Source: Chryseolinea lacunae
GTDB lineage: Bacteria > Bacteroidota > Bacteroidia > Cytophagales > Cyclobacteriaceae
DNA: 64,000 nucleotides
Assembly (NCBI RefSeq): GCF_016735595.1
Contig: NZ_JAERRB010000013.1
Span: 162,544-226,543, forward strand
Direction of reading: 5' to 3'
The position numbers were made by a program, and so were the translations under genes. The notes under the pieces are model-generated. The model saw only the letters and a program-made list of their open reading frames with translations. It was not told where the DNA came from and did no database searches. Shown here piece after piece: positions 1-9,995 of this stretch (position 1 is its first letter; the number at the start of each line of letters is the position of its first letter).

Positions 1-7
1 ACGATTA

Positions 8-3000
8 ATGATTGTGTCTATGGAAATTTTTCTACGCCGGAAAAGCCTGCTATTGATTTTGATGCTTGCCGTGTCCACGCTACAGGCCTGGGCCAACAAC
101 ACGGTGACTGTGGAGAAAGCCGGAAGCCAGGCTGACCCCGTGAACACCGGGCCCATTCTTTTTGTGGTGACCTTTAACGAGGCCGTGACGGGCTTCACCA
201 ACACCGACGTGGATCTGTCTACATCCACAACCTCCGGCACGCTGGCGGCAGTGGTGACCGAAATTGCACCTAACAACGGAACCACCTATCAGGTGAGCGT
301 GAGTGGCATGACCGGCACGGGCAATGTGACGGCCAGACTTAACGCTGGCGCAGCGACGCTGGTTTCGAATGGAACAACAACGACGGCGGCCAGCACCAGC
401 AGCGACAACACCGTGCGCTACGACATTACGCCCCCCACCGTAAGTTCACTGACGCCTGCAGACAATGCCACCGGCGTGGCTGTGAACACCAACCTCGTCA
501 TCAACTTCAGCAGCAACATCAACAAAGGCACGGGCACCATTGAACTTCGCCGCGACTCCGATGATTCGATTGTGGAAAGCTATGTGCTTCCCGGCGCTGC
601 GGAAGTGACCGTGAGCGGCATGGACGCCACCATCAATCCGTCGGCCAACCTTGTTCCCAACACCAAGTACTACGTGATCGTGCCGGCCACAGCCTTTCAC
701 GACAATGCCACAAACGACTTTGCCGGCCTCGCCACAAAAGGCAACTGGGATTTCACCACCGTGAATCCTCCACCCGACATCGTCACACTGGATCCGGCGA
801 ACGGCGCCACCGGTGTGCCTGTAGCCACCAATTCTGTAAAAATTACCTTCACCGAACCTGTGGTGAATGTGGGCGACAACTCGAACAACAACAACCGGAT
901 CATCATCCGGAACATGACCGCCAGCGCCACACACGAAACCATCGACCCTACGGCCGCAGGTCGTGTGACGATTGCCGGCAACGATGCGACCATCACACTG
1001 AGCGTGGCATTGGTGGCAGGCACGAAATATTCCGTGCGCATCGGCAATTCTGTTTTTGACGATGTGGATGGTGGTTCCTTTGCCGGAACAGGCGACCCTG
1101 AGTGGCAGTTCACACTGCTGGCAGCGCCCGTCATCACATCCATTGAATCAGGTGCATCAGACCCCACTTCAGCAACGTGTATTGGCGAGGACGTTACCAT
1201 TCACGGAACTGACTTTGGCGCGTCGCCGACCGTTACGATCAACGGTGTGACTATCCCCTATCAGGCGGGCAACACCAATACACAAATTGTATTCACCGTG
1301 CCCGGCACAGTATCGGGCACATATCCGATTGTGGTGAAAAACAACACTACGAACCTCTCGGGCTCGTCGGCCAACATCACCTTCAAGCCTGCCATTAACC
1401 TGGCGCTGGGTGTATCGGCCAATCCCAGTAGTGCGGCCGTTGGCGGCATGTCTAACATAAACGTAGCCAACTCGCAGTCAACGGTGACCTACCAGATGAT
1501 TCTGGGCGCCAGCACAAACATTGGCAACACGCAGACGGGCAACGGCTCACAACTCTCGTTTGCCACTGATGCTTCGCCAAACGGATTTACATTTCCCACG
1601 CCCGGCCCCACAAGCTATACTTACAAATTCAAAGCTACGTCTGCCGGATGTACTGATAAATTCCTGACTGGCACCGCTACCGTGAGCGTTTCGGCCGTGA
1701 CGGCCGACGCCGGTCCGGACAAGCTGCTTTGTATTGGCGACGCGGTGACCATTGGCGGCAGCCCCACCGCAAGTGGTGGCACCGGATTTCTGAACGTTTC
1801 CTGGTCGGGCCCCAGCTCATTCACCAGCAACGCTCCCAACCCCAGCGTGACCACACCCGGTATCTATACCGTGACCGTGAAAGACAACACGGGCGCTACT
1901 GACACCGACGATGTTGAAGTCAACGGCTCCGTGAAACCCTCCATCACCTTTGTGGACACGCTGCGCCGCCAGTTCAGCTATGACGAAAACAAATATCAGC
2001 TCAGCAACAAAGTGGTGGTGACACCCAACGACGGATCAGGTGTTTTCACCGGTCAGGGCGTGAGCTACAACTCCGACAACAAATACTATTTCAACCCGCA
2101 AGCCTTCACCACCTATAGCACAGGCGTGCCCATCACCTATACCCACACCACACTTGACGGTTGCTCGGATGCTGCTACATTCTTTGTTGACGTCTATCAA
2201 CCCGGCACGGCCATCAACAACCTGAAGTCGTTGTATTGTTCTACCGAAGGGCAAAGCAACATCCTGAGCTTTAACGGTGCAATCTTCACGTTGCCTCCCG
2301 GAAAATCGTTTAGCTCGTTCAAGATTTACCAGGGATACGATCCCATTCTTGGTGTTTATCTAACCTACGATCCTGCCGATCCAAACTATCCGCTGACACA
2401 GCTTCCCGGTTTTCCACGCACCTATCGCCTCAACCCCACCAAAGCTTACAACCTGGTGGGACCTACTACCATGTTCATCCTCATCTATCTGAGAACAACC
2501 GCCACCGGCATTGAAGATCCTACATGGTATACCTATGGGGCCACACGTCTTGTGGCGCCGGGAGCAGTTCCTGAAATTCTGCCCCTTGCAGAAGGACAAC
2601 TCATCTGCGAAAAAGATCCGCTGGTCACCCTTTCGAACTCGCTGGAGTCGCCCATATTCGGCTACACATCACTCGGCTATGAAGAACCCGACGACAACTC
2701 GGTGGTAGGCTCAGGCCCCTATCGCTTCAATCCAGATCTTGTGAACTTCGCGCCCAGCGACGTCACAAAAGATGTCACGCTTTTCTACAACTATAAAGAC
2801 ATAAACGGCTGTGTCGGCCAGGCGGAGCGCATCGTCACTGTGGTGAAAAAAGCCGGGGGACCGACGGCACCCGATCAACAGTACTGCCAGTTCTTTGAAG
2901 GGCAACGCGTATTGGTTGCCAGTGCGGCAACCAAGGGTGGCTTCACCTGGTATGAAAACTCAAATCTGTCGGACTTGAATCCGGTTACAGGTTCGGTGCT

Positions 3001-5233
3001 CGACACACAGATCAGCACGCAAAATCCGATCACAAAATCATATTACGTAACACACTCCGCATTGGGATGCGAGAGCAATCCAACCACGGCGGTCATCAGC
3101 GTGACACCTGCGCCCGTCATTAACCTAACCATCCCCGCACAATGCGAAGGCATTCCCTTCACCTATGTGGGGCCCACACCTCCCGGCAACAACCCTTCGT
3201 ATGAATGGAAATTTGAAGGCGACAACCAGGTGTATACTACAAAAGATGTTGACCATACATTCCCCAACGCCGGTGCTTACTCGCTGCGGTTGTTGGTGCG
3301 GTCAGAAACCAATTCACAACAATGTGAAACGTCGGCCACCGTGCCCATCCTGGTGGGAGCCATTCCAAAAGCAAACTTCACTTTCAATCAATTGTGTGAT
3401 GGCGACAACACCCAATTCCATGGCACCGCCAACCTCACCATCGACAAGATGTATTGGGATTTTGGCGACGGCGATGTGCTGGTGAAAGACGACAAGAACG
3501 CTTCGGCCGTTGCGCATGCAGGACGAACCGGTGGCGTCTACAAAGATCCCTCCCACAAGTTTGTTGGCGGCCCGATTGACTACACGGTTGAGCTGCGCGT
3601 GTTCACGAACCTGAATTGCAGCGACACCGTGAAAAGCACCGTGCGCCTTCTTCCCTACCTCACCTACAATTCGCAGAGCCCCTATCAAATGGAGAACGAG
3701 AACGGAGGCGATGGTTTCTGGTCGGTAGACAGCAGCAGCGTGAACTCGAGCTGGAACTTTCTGGCGCCTAACGACACCGTGATACACAACACGGCCAATG
3801 CCTGGGTCACCAACGGCAACAAATTTGTGAACGAGGGCAACTACAAATCCAGCGAGCAATCGGCGGTGAACAGTCCTTGCTTCGACCTCACCGGCTTCTC
3901 GCGTCCCGTACTTTCCATGGACTATATCGCTTCTACTGCCGCTACCGATGGCGCGGTGTTGCAGCTGTCGACCGATGGTGGTTTGAACTGGGACGTGCTC
4001 GGTTCGAAAAACTCGGGATTAAATTGGTATAACACACTTGCCCTGAACGGAGCCAACCCCGGCGGCCAGTTTCTCTTTGCCTGGTCGGGCGGCCTGTTTG
4101 ATGTGAACCTGGCGCAGTCAGACACGCTGTGGCTGCAGGCGCGTCACTCGCTTGATGTGGCCAAGCTTCCGGCAAACAAGCGTAACAAAGTTCGGTTCCG
4201 CGTTGCCTTTGCCAGCAACAGCGATCCCAAGCGCAGTGTGGAAGGCTTTGCCTTCAACAACGTGCACATTGAAGACCGGAACCGGATCATGCTGGTGGAG
4301 AACTTCACTAACGTGCAAGCCGCCGGCGCAGCCGTGAACAACGATCGTTTTAATGATCTGCTGGAAAATGAAATTGTAAAGATTCAGTATAACGTGAGCT
4401 TCCCCGGCGAAGATCCGATCAACCTCGAGAACCCTACCGATCCAAACGCGCGCGGTGCATACTATGGCATCACCAACGTGAACCAGATTGTGCCCCGTGT
4501 CTATCTCGATGGAAACAGCCAGGGCAAACTCACCGCGCCCGACGATTGGCTGGAGTCGGCACAAAGCCTGCGCTCACTAGTCACTTCAGCGATGGCGATC
4601 ACGGTCAATACCGTGCCCGCAAAATCGAATGAGCTTTCTGTAAAAGCAACGCTCACACCAACACAACCCATCACCCAAGGAAAGCTGGCCGCCCACGTGG
4701 CCATTGTTGAAACCCCGGTGGGCAACAATCAATATGTGCTGCGCAAGATGCTGCCCAGCCCTTCGGGCTTGCTGTTAACCTTGCCCCTGGCCGTTGGCGT
4801 GCCGGTCGATCTGCCCGTGCTTACCTGGAAAGCCGACAACCAGGCCGTGAATCCGGCCAACCTCGCGGTGGTGGTTTTCGTGCAAGACGAAGACACACAG
4901 GAAGTGTTGCAAGCTGCCGTGCTTAAGAATCCGGCCAATTTGCCGACCGAGATCATCACCGGCACCGAATCAAGCTTTAGCCAGCAAACGGCGCTCTATC
5001 CAAACCCTGCAGACCATCGCTTCGTAATCAGGTTGCCGGAGGTGGCCAAGAAAGATATACCGATGTCGGTGTTCGACACCTTTGGCCGTGAAGTGCAGCA
5101 ACGCACCCTTGGCAAAGGTCAGCAGCAGATGACGGTAGATACGCAGAACCTTACAGAAGGGGTGTATCTGGTGCAGTTCGAGGCCTTGCCCGGTGTGGTT
5201 GTCCGCAAAAAAGTGATGGTGGTCCATCCATAA
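8..5233 (+). CDS. T9SS-exported multidomain Ig/PKD adhesin-like protein
   Basis: A 1741-residue secreted protein. It opens with a signal peptide (basic RRK, hydrophobic stretch, ending about residue 29 at AWA). Ig-like domains follow: a 'VTFNEAVTGF' type (about 33-135), two SbsA-type Ig domains starting with PPTVSSLTPADNATGV and DIVTLDPANGATGV (about 140-370), and an IPT/TIG-like domain (about 375-465). Further along are PKD-like segments (about 1075-1215) and a choice-of-anchor-like stretch with 'STDGGLNWDVLG'. A region starting 'MLVENFTN' resembles the Omp28/thioredoxin-like fold but has no CxxC. The last 80 residues (TALYPNPADHRFVIRLP...GVYLVQFE...KKVMV) are a typical type A T9SS sorting domain, so it should cross the outer membrane and be surface-anchored or released. 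A second ATG at 20 gives a cleaner signal peptide and may be the true start. The upstream region is cut off. The ligand is unknown. Confidence 0.9.
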   Translation: MIVSMEIFLRRKSLLLILMLAVSTLQAWANNTVTVEKAGSQADPVNTGPILFVVTFNEAVTGFTNTDVDLSTSTTSGTLAAVVTEIAPNNGTTYQVSVSGMTGTGNVTARLNAGAATLVSNGTTTTAASTSSDNTVRYDITPPTVSSLTPADNATGVAVNTNLVINFSSNINKGTGTIELRRDSDDSIVESYVLPGAAEVTVSGMDATINPSANLVPNTKYYVIVPATAFHDNATNDFAGLATKGNWDFTTVNPPPDIVTLDPANGATGVPVATNSVKITFTEPVVNVGDNSNNNNRIIIRNMTASATHETIDPTAAGRVTIAGNDATITLSVALVAGTKYSVRIGNSVFDDVDGGSFAGTGDPEWQFTLLAAPVITSIESGASDPTSATCIGEDVTIHGTDFGASPTVTINGVTIPYQAGNTNTQIVFTVPGTVSGTYPIVVKNNTTNLSGSSANITFKPAINLALGVSANPSSAAVGGMSNINVANSQSTVTYQMILGASTNIGNTQTGNGSQLSFATDASPNGFTFPTPGPTSYTYKFKATSAGCTDKFLTGTATVSVSAVTADAGPDKLLCIGDAVTIGGSPTASGGTGFLNVSWSGPSSFTSNAPNPSVTTPGIYTVTVKDNTGATDTDDVEVNGSVKPSITFVDTLRRQFSYDENKYQLSNKVVVTPNDGSGVFTGQGVSYNSDNKYYFNPQAFTTYSTGVPITYTHTTLDGCSDAATFFVDVYQPGTAINNLKSLYCSTEGQSNILSFNGAIFTLPPGKSFSSFKIYQGYDPILGVYLTYDPADPNYPLTQLPGFPRTYRLNPTKAYNLVGPTTMFILIYLRTTATGIEDPTWYTYGATRLVAPGAVPEILPLAEGQLICEKDPLVTLSNSLESPIFGYTSLGYEEPDDNSVVGSGPYRFNPDLVNFAPSDVTKDVTLFYNYKDINGCVGQAERIVTVVKKAGGPTAPDQQYCQFFEGQRVLVASAATKGGFTWYENSNLSDLNPVTGSVLDTQISTQNPITKSYYVTHSALGCESNPTTAVISVTPAPVINLTIPAQCEGIPFTYVGPTPPGNNPSYEWKFEGDNQVYTTKDVDHTFPNAGAYSLRLLVRSETNSQQCETSATVPILVGAIPKANFTFNQLCDGDNTQFHGTANLTIDKMYWDFGDGDVLVKDDKNASAVAHAGRTGGVYKDPSHKFVGGPIDYTVELRVFTNLNCSDTVKSTVRLLPYLTYNSQSPYQMENENGGDGFWSVDSSSVNSSWNFLAPNDTVIHNTANAWVTNGNKFVNEGNYKSSEQSAVNSPCFDLTGFSRPVLSMDYIASTAATDGAVLQLSTDGGLNWDVLGSKNSGLNWYNTLALNGANPGGQFLFAWSGGLFDVNLAQSDTLWLQARHSLDVAKLPANKRNKVRFRVAFASNSDPKRSVEGFAFNNVHIEDRNRIMLVENFTNVQAAGAAVNNDRFNDLLENEIVKIQYNVSFPGEDPINLENPTDPNARGAYYGITNVNQIVPRVYLDGNSQGKLTAPDDWLESAQSLRSLVTSAMAITVNTVPAKSNELSVKATLTPTQPITQGKLAAHVAIVETPVGNNQYVLRKMLPSPSGLLLTLPLAVGVPVDLPVLTWKADNQAVNPANLAVVVFVQDEDTQEVLQAAVLKNPANLPTEIITGTESSFSQQTALYPNPADHRFVIRLPEVAKKDIPMSVFDTFGREVQQRTLGKGQQQMTVDTQNLTEGVYLVQFEALPGVVVRKKVMVVHP

Positions 5234-5248
5234 GCGCAGCGGAACAAT

Positions 5249-5330
5249 AACCCTTTCAGACCTTCGTTGGAGGGGACCTGATCGTCGTTGTAGCGACGAG
5301 GAAAAAGGTCTGAAAGGGTTGTTTTTTATA
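5249..5330 (+). terminator. Large stem-loop terminator after the T9SS gene
   Basis: The arms 5249-5264 and 5305-5320 form a perfect 16-bp inverted repeat (AACCCTTTCAGACCTT and its complement). A run of T follows (5322-5327). A second small hairpin (CGTCG...CGACG, 5283-5298) sits in the loop. It lies 16 bp after the stop and fits an intrinsic terminator. Confidence 0.85.
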
Positions 5331-5399
5331 ATTAGTTCCCGCTTTGGAGTATACTATTAGTTGTTCTATTTTTAACGCTTAAACTCATACCCCCTTTAC

Positions 5400-6158
5400 A
5401 TGGAAATTTTCCTGAAAGCGGAGACCTGGCTCGCTTTATTGACGCTTACATTTTTTGAAGTCGTGCTGGGCATTGATAACATCATATTCATTTCCATCGT
5501 CTCCAATCGTCTTCCTGTAGAAATCCGCGCCAAAACACGGAACCTGGGCTTGTTGCTGGCCATGTTTGTGCGCATCCTGTTGTTGCTCACCATCACCTGG
5601 GTGATGAAGTTCAAAGAGCCGTTGTTTACCGTGCCCGGCAATTTCATCCACAATGAAGCGCTGGCCATCAGCGGTCGCGACCTCATCCTGATCCTGGGTG
5701 GGCTCTTCCTCATCGCCAAGAGCACGCGAGAGATCAACCACGAAATGGAGGGGGAAGAAGAAACCATGGAATCCGGTGGCGGCAAAGCCAACGTGACGGG
5801 CATTATCATCCAGATTATCTTATTGGATATCATCTTCTCGTTTGACTCGATTCTGACGGCCGTGGGCTTGACCGACCAGGTCATCATCATGATCATTGCT
5901 GTGGTGCTTTCCATCGGCATCATGATCATTTTCTCGGGGGCCATCAGCGATTTCATTCACCGGCATCCTTCCATGGAAGTGCTGGCCCTGGGCTTTCTCA
6001 TACTCATCGGCTTCATGCTATTCCTGGAAGGCCTCCACAAAGAGGTTCCTAAAGGCTACATCTATTTTGCCATCGTGTTTTCCATGATCATCGAAATGGT
6101 GAACATCAGGGTGCGAAACCGACGAAAGAAAGCAAAAGAAGAATTCCATCATGAATAG
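5400..6158 (+). CDS. TerC family integral membrane protein
   Basis: A 252-residue membrane protein of the TerC family, linked to tellurium resistance and more generally to Mn2+ export or metal loading of exported proteins. The family motifs are visible: 'EVVLGIDNIIFISIV' in the first membrane helix (about 20-35) and 'FSFDSILTAVGL' (about 148-160), whose acidic residues inside the membrane are the proposed metal ligands. Several further hydrophobic helices and a short basic C-terminal tail follow, and the length is normal for the family. Its stop overlaps the start of the next gene by 8 bp, so the two are probably co-transcribed. The substrate cannot be read from the sequence. Confidence 0.9.
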   Translation: MEIFLKAETWLALLTLTFFEVVLGIDNIIFISIVSNRLPVEIRAKTRNLGLLLAMFVRILLLLTITWVMKFKEPLFTVPGNFIHNEALAISGRDLILILGGLFLIAKSTREINHEMEGEEETMESGGGKANVTGIIIQIILLDIIFSFDSILTAVGLTDQVIIMIIAVVLSIGIMIIFSGAISDFIHRHPSMEVLALGFLILIGFMLFLEGLHKEVPKGYIYFAIVFSMIIEMVNIRVRNRRKKAKEEFHHE

Positions 6159-6678
6159 CGACGACCAACTTCGTTACCCGGTAGGGAAATTTGCGGCAAA
6201 GGAATCGTATACCGCTGCCGAGCTGCACGACCTTATCCGTCAGATCGAAAACCTTCCGGCCGAAGTGGAGAAGGTAGTGAACAACTACAACGACAAACAA
6301 CTCGACACGCCCTACCGCGAAGGCGGATGGACGGCCCGCCAAGTGGTGCACCACATGGCCGACAGCCACATGAACGCCTTCATCCGTTTCAAGTGGACAC
6401 TCACCGAAGACACCCCCACCATCAAGGCCTACAACGAAAAGGCATGGGCCACAACCCCCGAAACCTCGCTTGATCCGGTGATCTCTATAACGTTGCTGAA
6501 AGCTCTGCACACAAAGTGGACCGCACTGCTGAGCTTGCTGACACCGGAAGATCTCACCAAATCGTTTCTGCATCCCGACACACAGAAGTATGTTCGCCTC
6601 GACAGGCTCATCGCTTTGTATGCCTGGCACGGTGCGCATCACCTGGGACATCTGAAGATCGTGGCCAACCTATCTTAA
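6151..6678 (+). CDS. YfiT/DinB-like thiol transferase or metal-dependent hydrolase
   Basis: A 175-residue four-helix-bundle protein of the DinB/YfiT superfamily. The opening 'LRYPVGKF' and the core 'GGWTARQVVHHMADSHMNAFIRFKW' are characteristic of the YfiT branch. The three metal-binding histidines fall in 'HHMADSH' and 'WHGAHHLGH'. In Firmicutes, homologues transfer bacillithiol to electrophiles. In Bacteroidota the thiol and substrate are family-level inference only. It overlaps the terC-like gene by 8 bp and the next gene starts 18 bp downstream, so it sits in the middle of a cluster of + strand genes. Confidence 0.85.
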   Translation: MNSDDQLRYPVGKFAAKESYTAAELHDLIRQIENLPAEVEKVVNNYNDKQLDTPYREGGWTARQVVHHMADSHMNAFIRFKWTLTEDTPTIKAYNEKAWATTPETSLDPVISITLLKALHTKWTALLSLLTPEDLTKSFLHPDTQKYVRLDRLIALYAWHGAHHLGHLKIVANLS

Positions 6679-6696
6679 AAAAACAGAACGCCGGCT

Positions 6697-7632
6697 GTGA
6701 ACTACCAGCGACCCGCTTTCCTCTTCAACAATCACCTGGAAACCATCTACCCGGCCATGCTGCGGAAAGTGGACGACATCGCCTACACACGCGAACGCAT
6801 CGCCACGCCCGACAACGACTTCATTGACCTGGACTGGTTGAAACAAGACCGCCGCGACCTGGTTATTATCTCCCACGGCCTGGAAGGCAATTCGCACCGC
6901 GCCTATGTGAAAGGCATGGCACGCGCTGTGTTTGCACAAGGTGTTGATGTGGTGGCCTGGAACTTCCGCGGGTGCAGCGAAGAAATGAACCGCCTGCTGC
7001 GCTTCTATCACAGCGGCGCCACCGAAGACCTCGAGTGCGTGGTGCAACACGCGTTGACGAAGGGTTATCAAAACATTTCGCTCATCGGGTTCAGCCTCGG
7101 CGGAAACCTCACGCTGAAGTATATGGGCGAACGCCATGCGCACGCCGAGCTGCGAAAGGCTGTGGCGCTCTCTGTGCCGCTGCACCTTCACTCCAGCTGC
7201 CTGCGCATCTCCCAGCGCTCCAACTGGATCTACAATCATCGCTTCCTCACCAACCTGAAAGCAAAAGTGATGCGCAAGGCCGCCGCCATGCCGGGGCTCG
7301 ATGTGCAGGGCATCGACAGCATCAAAACACTCATGGCTTTCGACGATCGCTACACCGCGCCACTCCACGGTTTTGCCGGGGCGCTTGACTATTACACGCG
7401 CTGCAGTTCGTTATATTTTCTGGAAGCCATCAACCTGCCCACGCTGGTGGTGAACGCGCAGAACGATCCTTTTCTCAGCGAAGCGTGCTATCCCACGGCC
7501 CTGTTGAAAGACCATCGCTACGTCACCTTCGAACAACCAGTATATGGTGGGCACGTGGGGTTCACACAATTTCATAAAAATGGATTATATTGGTCGGAAG
7601 AGCGTGCGCTATCTTTTTTGTTTTCGGAATAA
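6697..7632 (+). CDS. YheT-like alpha/beta-fold hydrolase
   Basis: A 311-residue cytoplasmic alpha/beta hydrolase similar to YheT/Emb8. The N-terminal 'NNHLETIYPAM' resembles the 'GHLQT' opening of the family. The oxyanion-side motif is 'ISHGLEGNS' (about 58-66). The nucleophile elbow is 'GFSLGGN' with Ser133, the acid is in 'NAQNDPFL' and the histidine is in 'YGGHVGF'. The start is GTG at 6697, 18 bp after the previous stop; no ATG lies near it in frame. The physiological ester substrate is not known for this family. Confidence 0.87.
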   Translation: MNYQRPAFLFNNHLETIYPAMLRKVDDIAYTRERIATPDNDFIDLDWLKQDRRDLVIISHGLEGNSHRAYVKGMARAVFAQGVDVVAWNFRGCSEEMNRLLRFYHSGATEDLECVVQHALTKGYQNISLIGFSLGGNLTLKYMGERHAHAELRKAVALSVPLHLHSSCLRISQRSNWIYNHRFLTNLKAKVMRKAAAMPGLDVQGIDSIKTLMAFDDRYTAPLHGFAGALDYYTRCSSLYFLEAINLPTLVVNAQNDPFLSEACYPTALLKDHRYVTFEQPVYGGHVGFTQFHKNGLYWSEERALSFLFSE

Positions 7633-7674
7633 AATCACGGTACTTCGCACCAAACTATCCCCGACCCATCCTGC

Positions 7675-8373
7675 ATGATCGAGCGTTACAGCGTCACGGC
7701 TTCGGCCGAAAAAATAAAAGAACGGTTTCTTGCCGAGGCGCTGGAGGCAATGGACGCGCGATATAATGCGGCCCCTACGCACCTGCTGCCCGTCATCACG
7801 CAGTCGGCACCACAGGGTGTTTCTACGTTCTATTGGGGAACATCGCCCGGATGGGCCAAGAACAAAACGCCGGGCGAAAAAATCATAAACCTGCGCGCCG
7901 AAACCATCCTCGAAAAACCCGCGCTGAAAAAAGCCATGATGAAAAGCCGGTGCCTCATTCCCGCCGACAGTTTTTATGCGTGGAAAAAAGTGGGAAAAAA
8001 AACCTCCATCCCCTACCGCTTCATGGCCCTGGATCAGGAGCTGTTTTCCTTTGCCGGTGTGTGGGAAGAGTTTGAAGACACCGACGGCAATCAGTTTCAC
8101 ACCTTCAGCATGATCACCACGCCTGCCAACGAAATGGTGGCCACGGTGCAGGACCGCATGCCCGCCATGCTCACCCCCGCGTCGGAAAAAATATGGCTGA
8201 ACAACGACAGCACGGAAGAAGAGCTGATGGCCGTGCTGGTCTCTTATCCCGCCGAGAAGACAAACTACTACCCTGTTTCACCACGCATCAACGACATTAA
8301 CGCCAACGTGCCGTCGCTCATCATTCCCACGCCGCCCTCCGATCAGTTCGGAAACCTGACGCTGTTCGATTAG
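7675..8373 (+). CDS. SRAP (YedK/HMCES-like) homologue lacking catalytic residues
   Basis: A 232-residue protein with the fold signature of the SOS-response-associated peptidase family, whose members crosslink to abasic sites in single-stranded DNA through Cys2. Family landmarks present are 'RYNAAPT' (29-35), 'YWGTSPGWA' (53-61), 'INLRAETILEKPALK' (71-85), 'RCLIPADSFY' (92-101) and 'DRMPAML' (160-166). The usual MCGR start is replaced by MIER, so Cys2 is Ile. The Glu of 'FYEW' is Ala102 and the His of 'HDRMP' is Gln159. Only the Asn of the N-x-RAE motif (Asn72) is kept. No upstream start could restore the Cys. It is probably a non-crosslinking paralogue that may still bind DNA ends or abasic DNA; that role is inference. 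Confidence 0.85.
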   Translation: MIERYSVTASAEKIKERFLAEALEAMDARYNAAPTHLLPVITQSAPQGVSTFYWGTSPGWAKNKTPGEKIINLRAETILEKPALKKAMMKSRCLIPADSFYAWKKVGKKTSIPYRFMALDQELFSFAGVWEEFEDTDGNQFHTFSMITTPANEMVATVQDRMPAMLTPASEKIWLNNDSTEEELMAVLVSYPAEKTNYYPVSPRINDINANVPSLIIPTPPSDQFGNLTLFD

Positions 8374-8528
8374 AATTTTTGTTTGAAATAGATTGATCCT
8401 TGAGTCGCTTACGCTTGTGAATTGCGCAGCGCTATGCGTTGTGCTATAACTTAGCTTAGGTCATCATGGACCATGCTTCTCCTAAAAATCTACAGTGTAA
8501 AGACGAACGTCAACAGAAGTGCTGACCG

Positions 8529-9551
8529 CTAGAACCCGTCGTCCTTCTCCTCTTCTTCCTCTTTCTCTTCGGGTGCTGTTTCGTCGGCCTTTTTCTTGGC
8601 TTTCTTTTCTTTCTTTTTCCGCTTCGGTTTTTCTTCGGCGGGTTGGTCGGCTTCGTCGCCGGCGGCCTTATCTTTCTTGCGGAAAAGACCCTTTTTCTTC
8701 TTGGGAGCTTCGTCCTGGGTTTGCGTCTGGGGCTGGGGTTGTGCCTGTTCGTCTTCGTCTACATAGTCGAAGTCGTCTTCTTTTTTCACAGGGGCCACTT
8801 CGGTGGTGTCGGCTTCTTCTTTCTTTTTCTTCTTAAACAGGTTCTTGAAGAATCCGCCCTTCTCCTTTTCTTTTTTCTTGCCGCCCGACTTCGCTTCTTC
8901 TTTCGCACCCTGCTGTTGTTGCTGCGCCAGGCGCACATCGGGCAGGATGAGGTTGTGACGGAGGTACCACATGTAGTTGTCCTGTTCTACATTGTAGCGA
9001 ACGTCGGTGATGTAGTATTTCGGGGTCTTGGCCACGTACTTGCCGGTGGCTTCGTCGAAGCGAAGACTGTCTTGCGTATCGAACCGAAGCATCCGGACCT
9101 CCTTGTCCTTGGTGATCATGTACACGCTGTCTTCGGCGGCTTCGGTGGTGTCTTTGGGAACGTCCACAATGTAGATGCTGTCGATGACCGACCGCGCGGC
9201 GAGGTCGAGTTCTGCGCCTTCCACCACGCCATCTTCACCCCCTTCGCCCAACAGGCCTTCTTCGAAACCGGCCTGGAGCGAATCGGGCACATGCACGTTC
9301 ACGGGTTTCATGGCCACCGTCTGGAGGCTACGGAGCTTCTTGCGGTAGGAAACCGGTTCGGCAATTAAATACTTTGTTTTGCTGGCGGTGAGGATCTTGG
9401 GCGTGGAGTCTTCCTGGAAATAGCTGAACTTCTTGCGCAGTTCCTCTTTGTCGTAGATGAATGCACTTTGATAGGCAGGGCATATCAGGCGTTGTGTGCA
9501 CGCGCCCAGAACCAGGCTAAGACTAAGTAAAACAAAAAATGGCCTCGCCAT
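8529..9551 (-). CDS. Lipoprotein with Lys/Glu-rich C-terminal tail, unknown function
   Basis: A 340-residue predicted lipoprotein. The signal 'FFVLLSLSLVLGAC' puts the lipidated cysteine at residue 18. The N-terminal two thirds form an ordered-looking region ('LICPAYQSAFIYDKEELRKKFSYF'; later 'YYITDVRYNVEQDNYMWYLRHNLILPDVRLAQ'). From about residue 215 the chain is low-complexity, rich in Lys, Glu, Asp and Gln, with repeated KKKKK blocks and a 'DFDYVDEDEQAQPQPQTQTQ' segment. This matches proteins seen in Cytophagales genomes whose function I do not know. It has no partner gene on its strand. Confidence 0.8.
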   Translation of the reverse strand: MARPFFVLLSLSLVLGACTQRLICPAYQSAFIYDKEELRKKFSYFQEDSTPKILTASKTKYLIAEPVSYRKKLRSLQTVAMKPVNVHVPDSLQAGFEEGLLGEGGEDGVVEGAELDLAARSVIDSIYIVDVPKDTTEAAEDSVYMITKDKEVRMLRFDTQDSLRFDEATGKYVAKTPKYYITDVRYNVEQDNYMWYLRHNLILPDVRLAQQQQQGAKEEAKSGGKKKEKEKGGFFKNLFKKKKKEEADTTEVAPVKKEDDFDYVDEDEQAQPQPQTQTQDEAPKKKKGLFRKKDKAAGDEADQPAEEKPKRKKKEKKAKKKADETAPEEKEEEEEKDDGF

Positions 9552-9843
9552 GAAGTAGGTAAATCAAACAAAAATAGGGATTTTAAGGAGAACTCATCTT
9601 AAAAATAACGGATTTGTAACCCCTTGATCCTCAAAATATACCCATTTAAACGTTGGAGAACCACTTTTCTTATTTCTCCACGCGCCAGAAGTTGAAACAT
9701 GAGGCCCCAACAACTCCGGGCAGGACTATCCATCCTAATAAAATAAAGCTCCACAGCCCCCCGGGGCAATGAAACGCGACACCAACCGAAAAGGCATTTT
9801 ACCCATTATTTTTAACGTCGAAAGGCGTTGTTCTGCCCCATAA

Positions 9844-9859
9844 TTTAGTTTAGCCTAAA
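9844..9859 (+). promoter_or_regulatory. Candidate DtxR-family metal box (distal)
   Basis: TTTAGTTTAGCCTAAA forms a TTTAG-N6-CTAAA palindrome. The right part TAGCCTAA is the classical DtxR/IdeR half-site word. It is the first of two such boxes before the TonB receptor, which suggests repression by an iron- or manganese-sensing regulator. No such regulator gene is in the window. Confidence 0.5.
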
Positions 9860-9995
9860 AAAATCAGATCCCTGCTCAGGAGTTAGAAAGGCTTCATTTG
9901 CATTGAAGGCTTCATCCCTTCTCAAGAAAATCAACCTTGGAGTCCATATTCTATAGCCTTTCTCCCTGGCCATATGGAAGATACTCCCCAGACAT

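Noticed and set aside
8643..9368. 241-codon open frame on the + strand with hydrophobic runs
   Set aside because: It is the complement of the Lys/Glu-rich tail of the lipoprotein gene, which gives Phe/Leu-rich translation by base composition alone.
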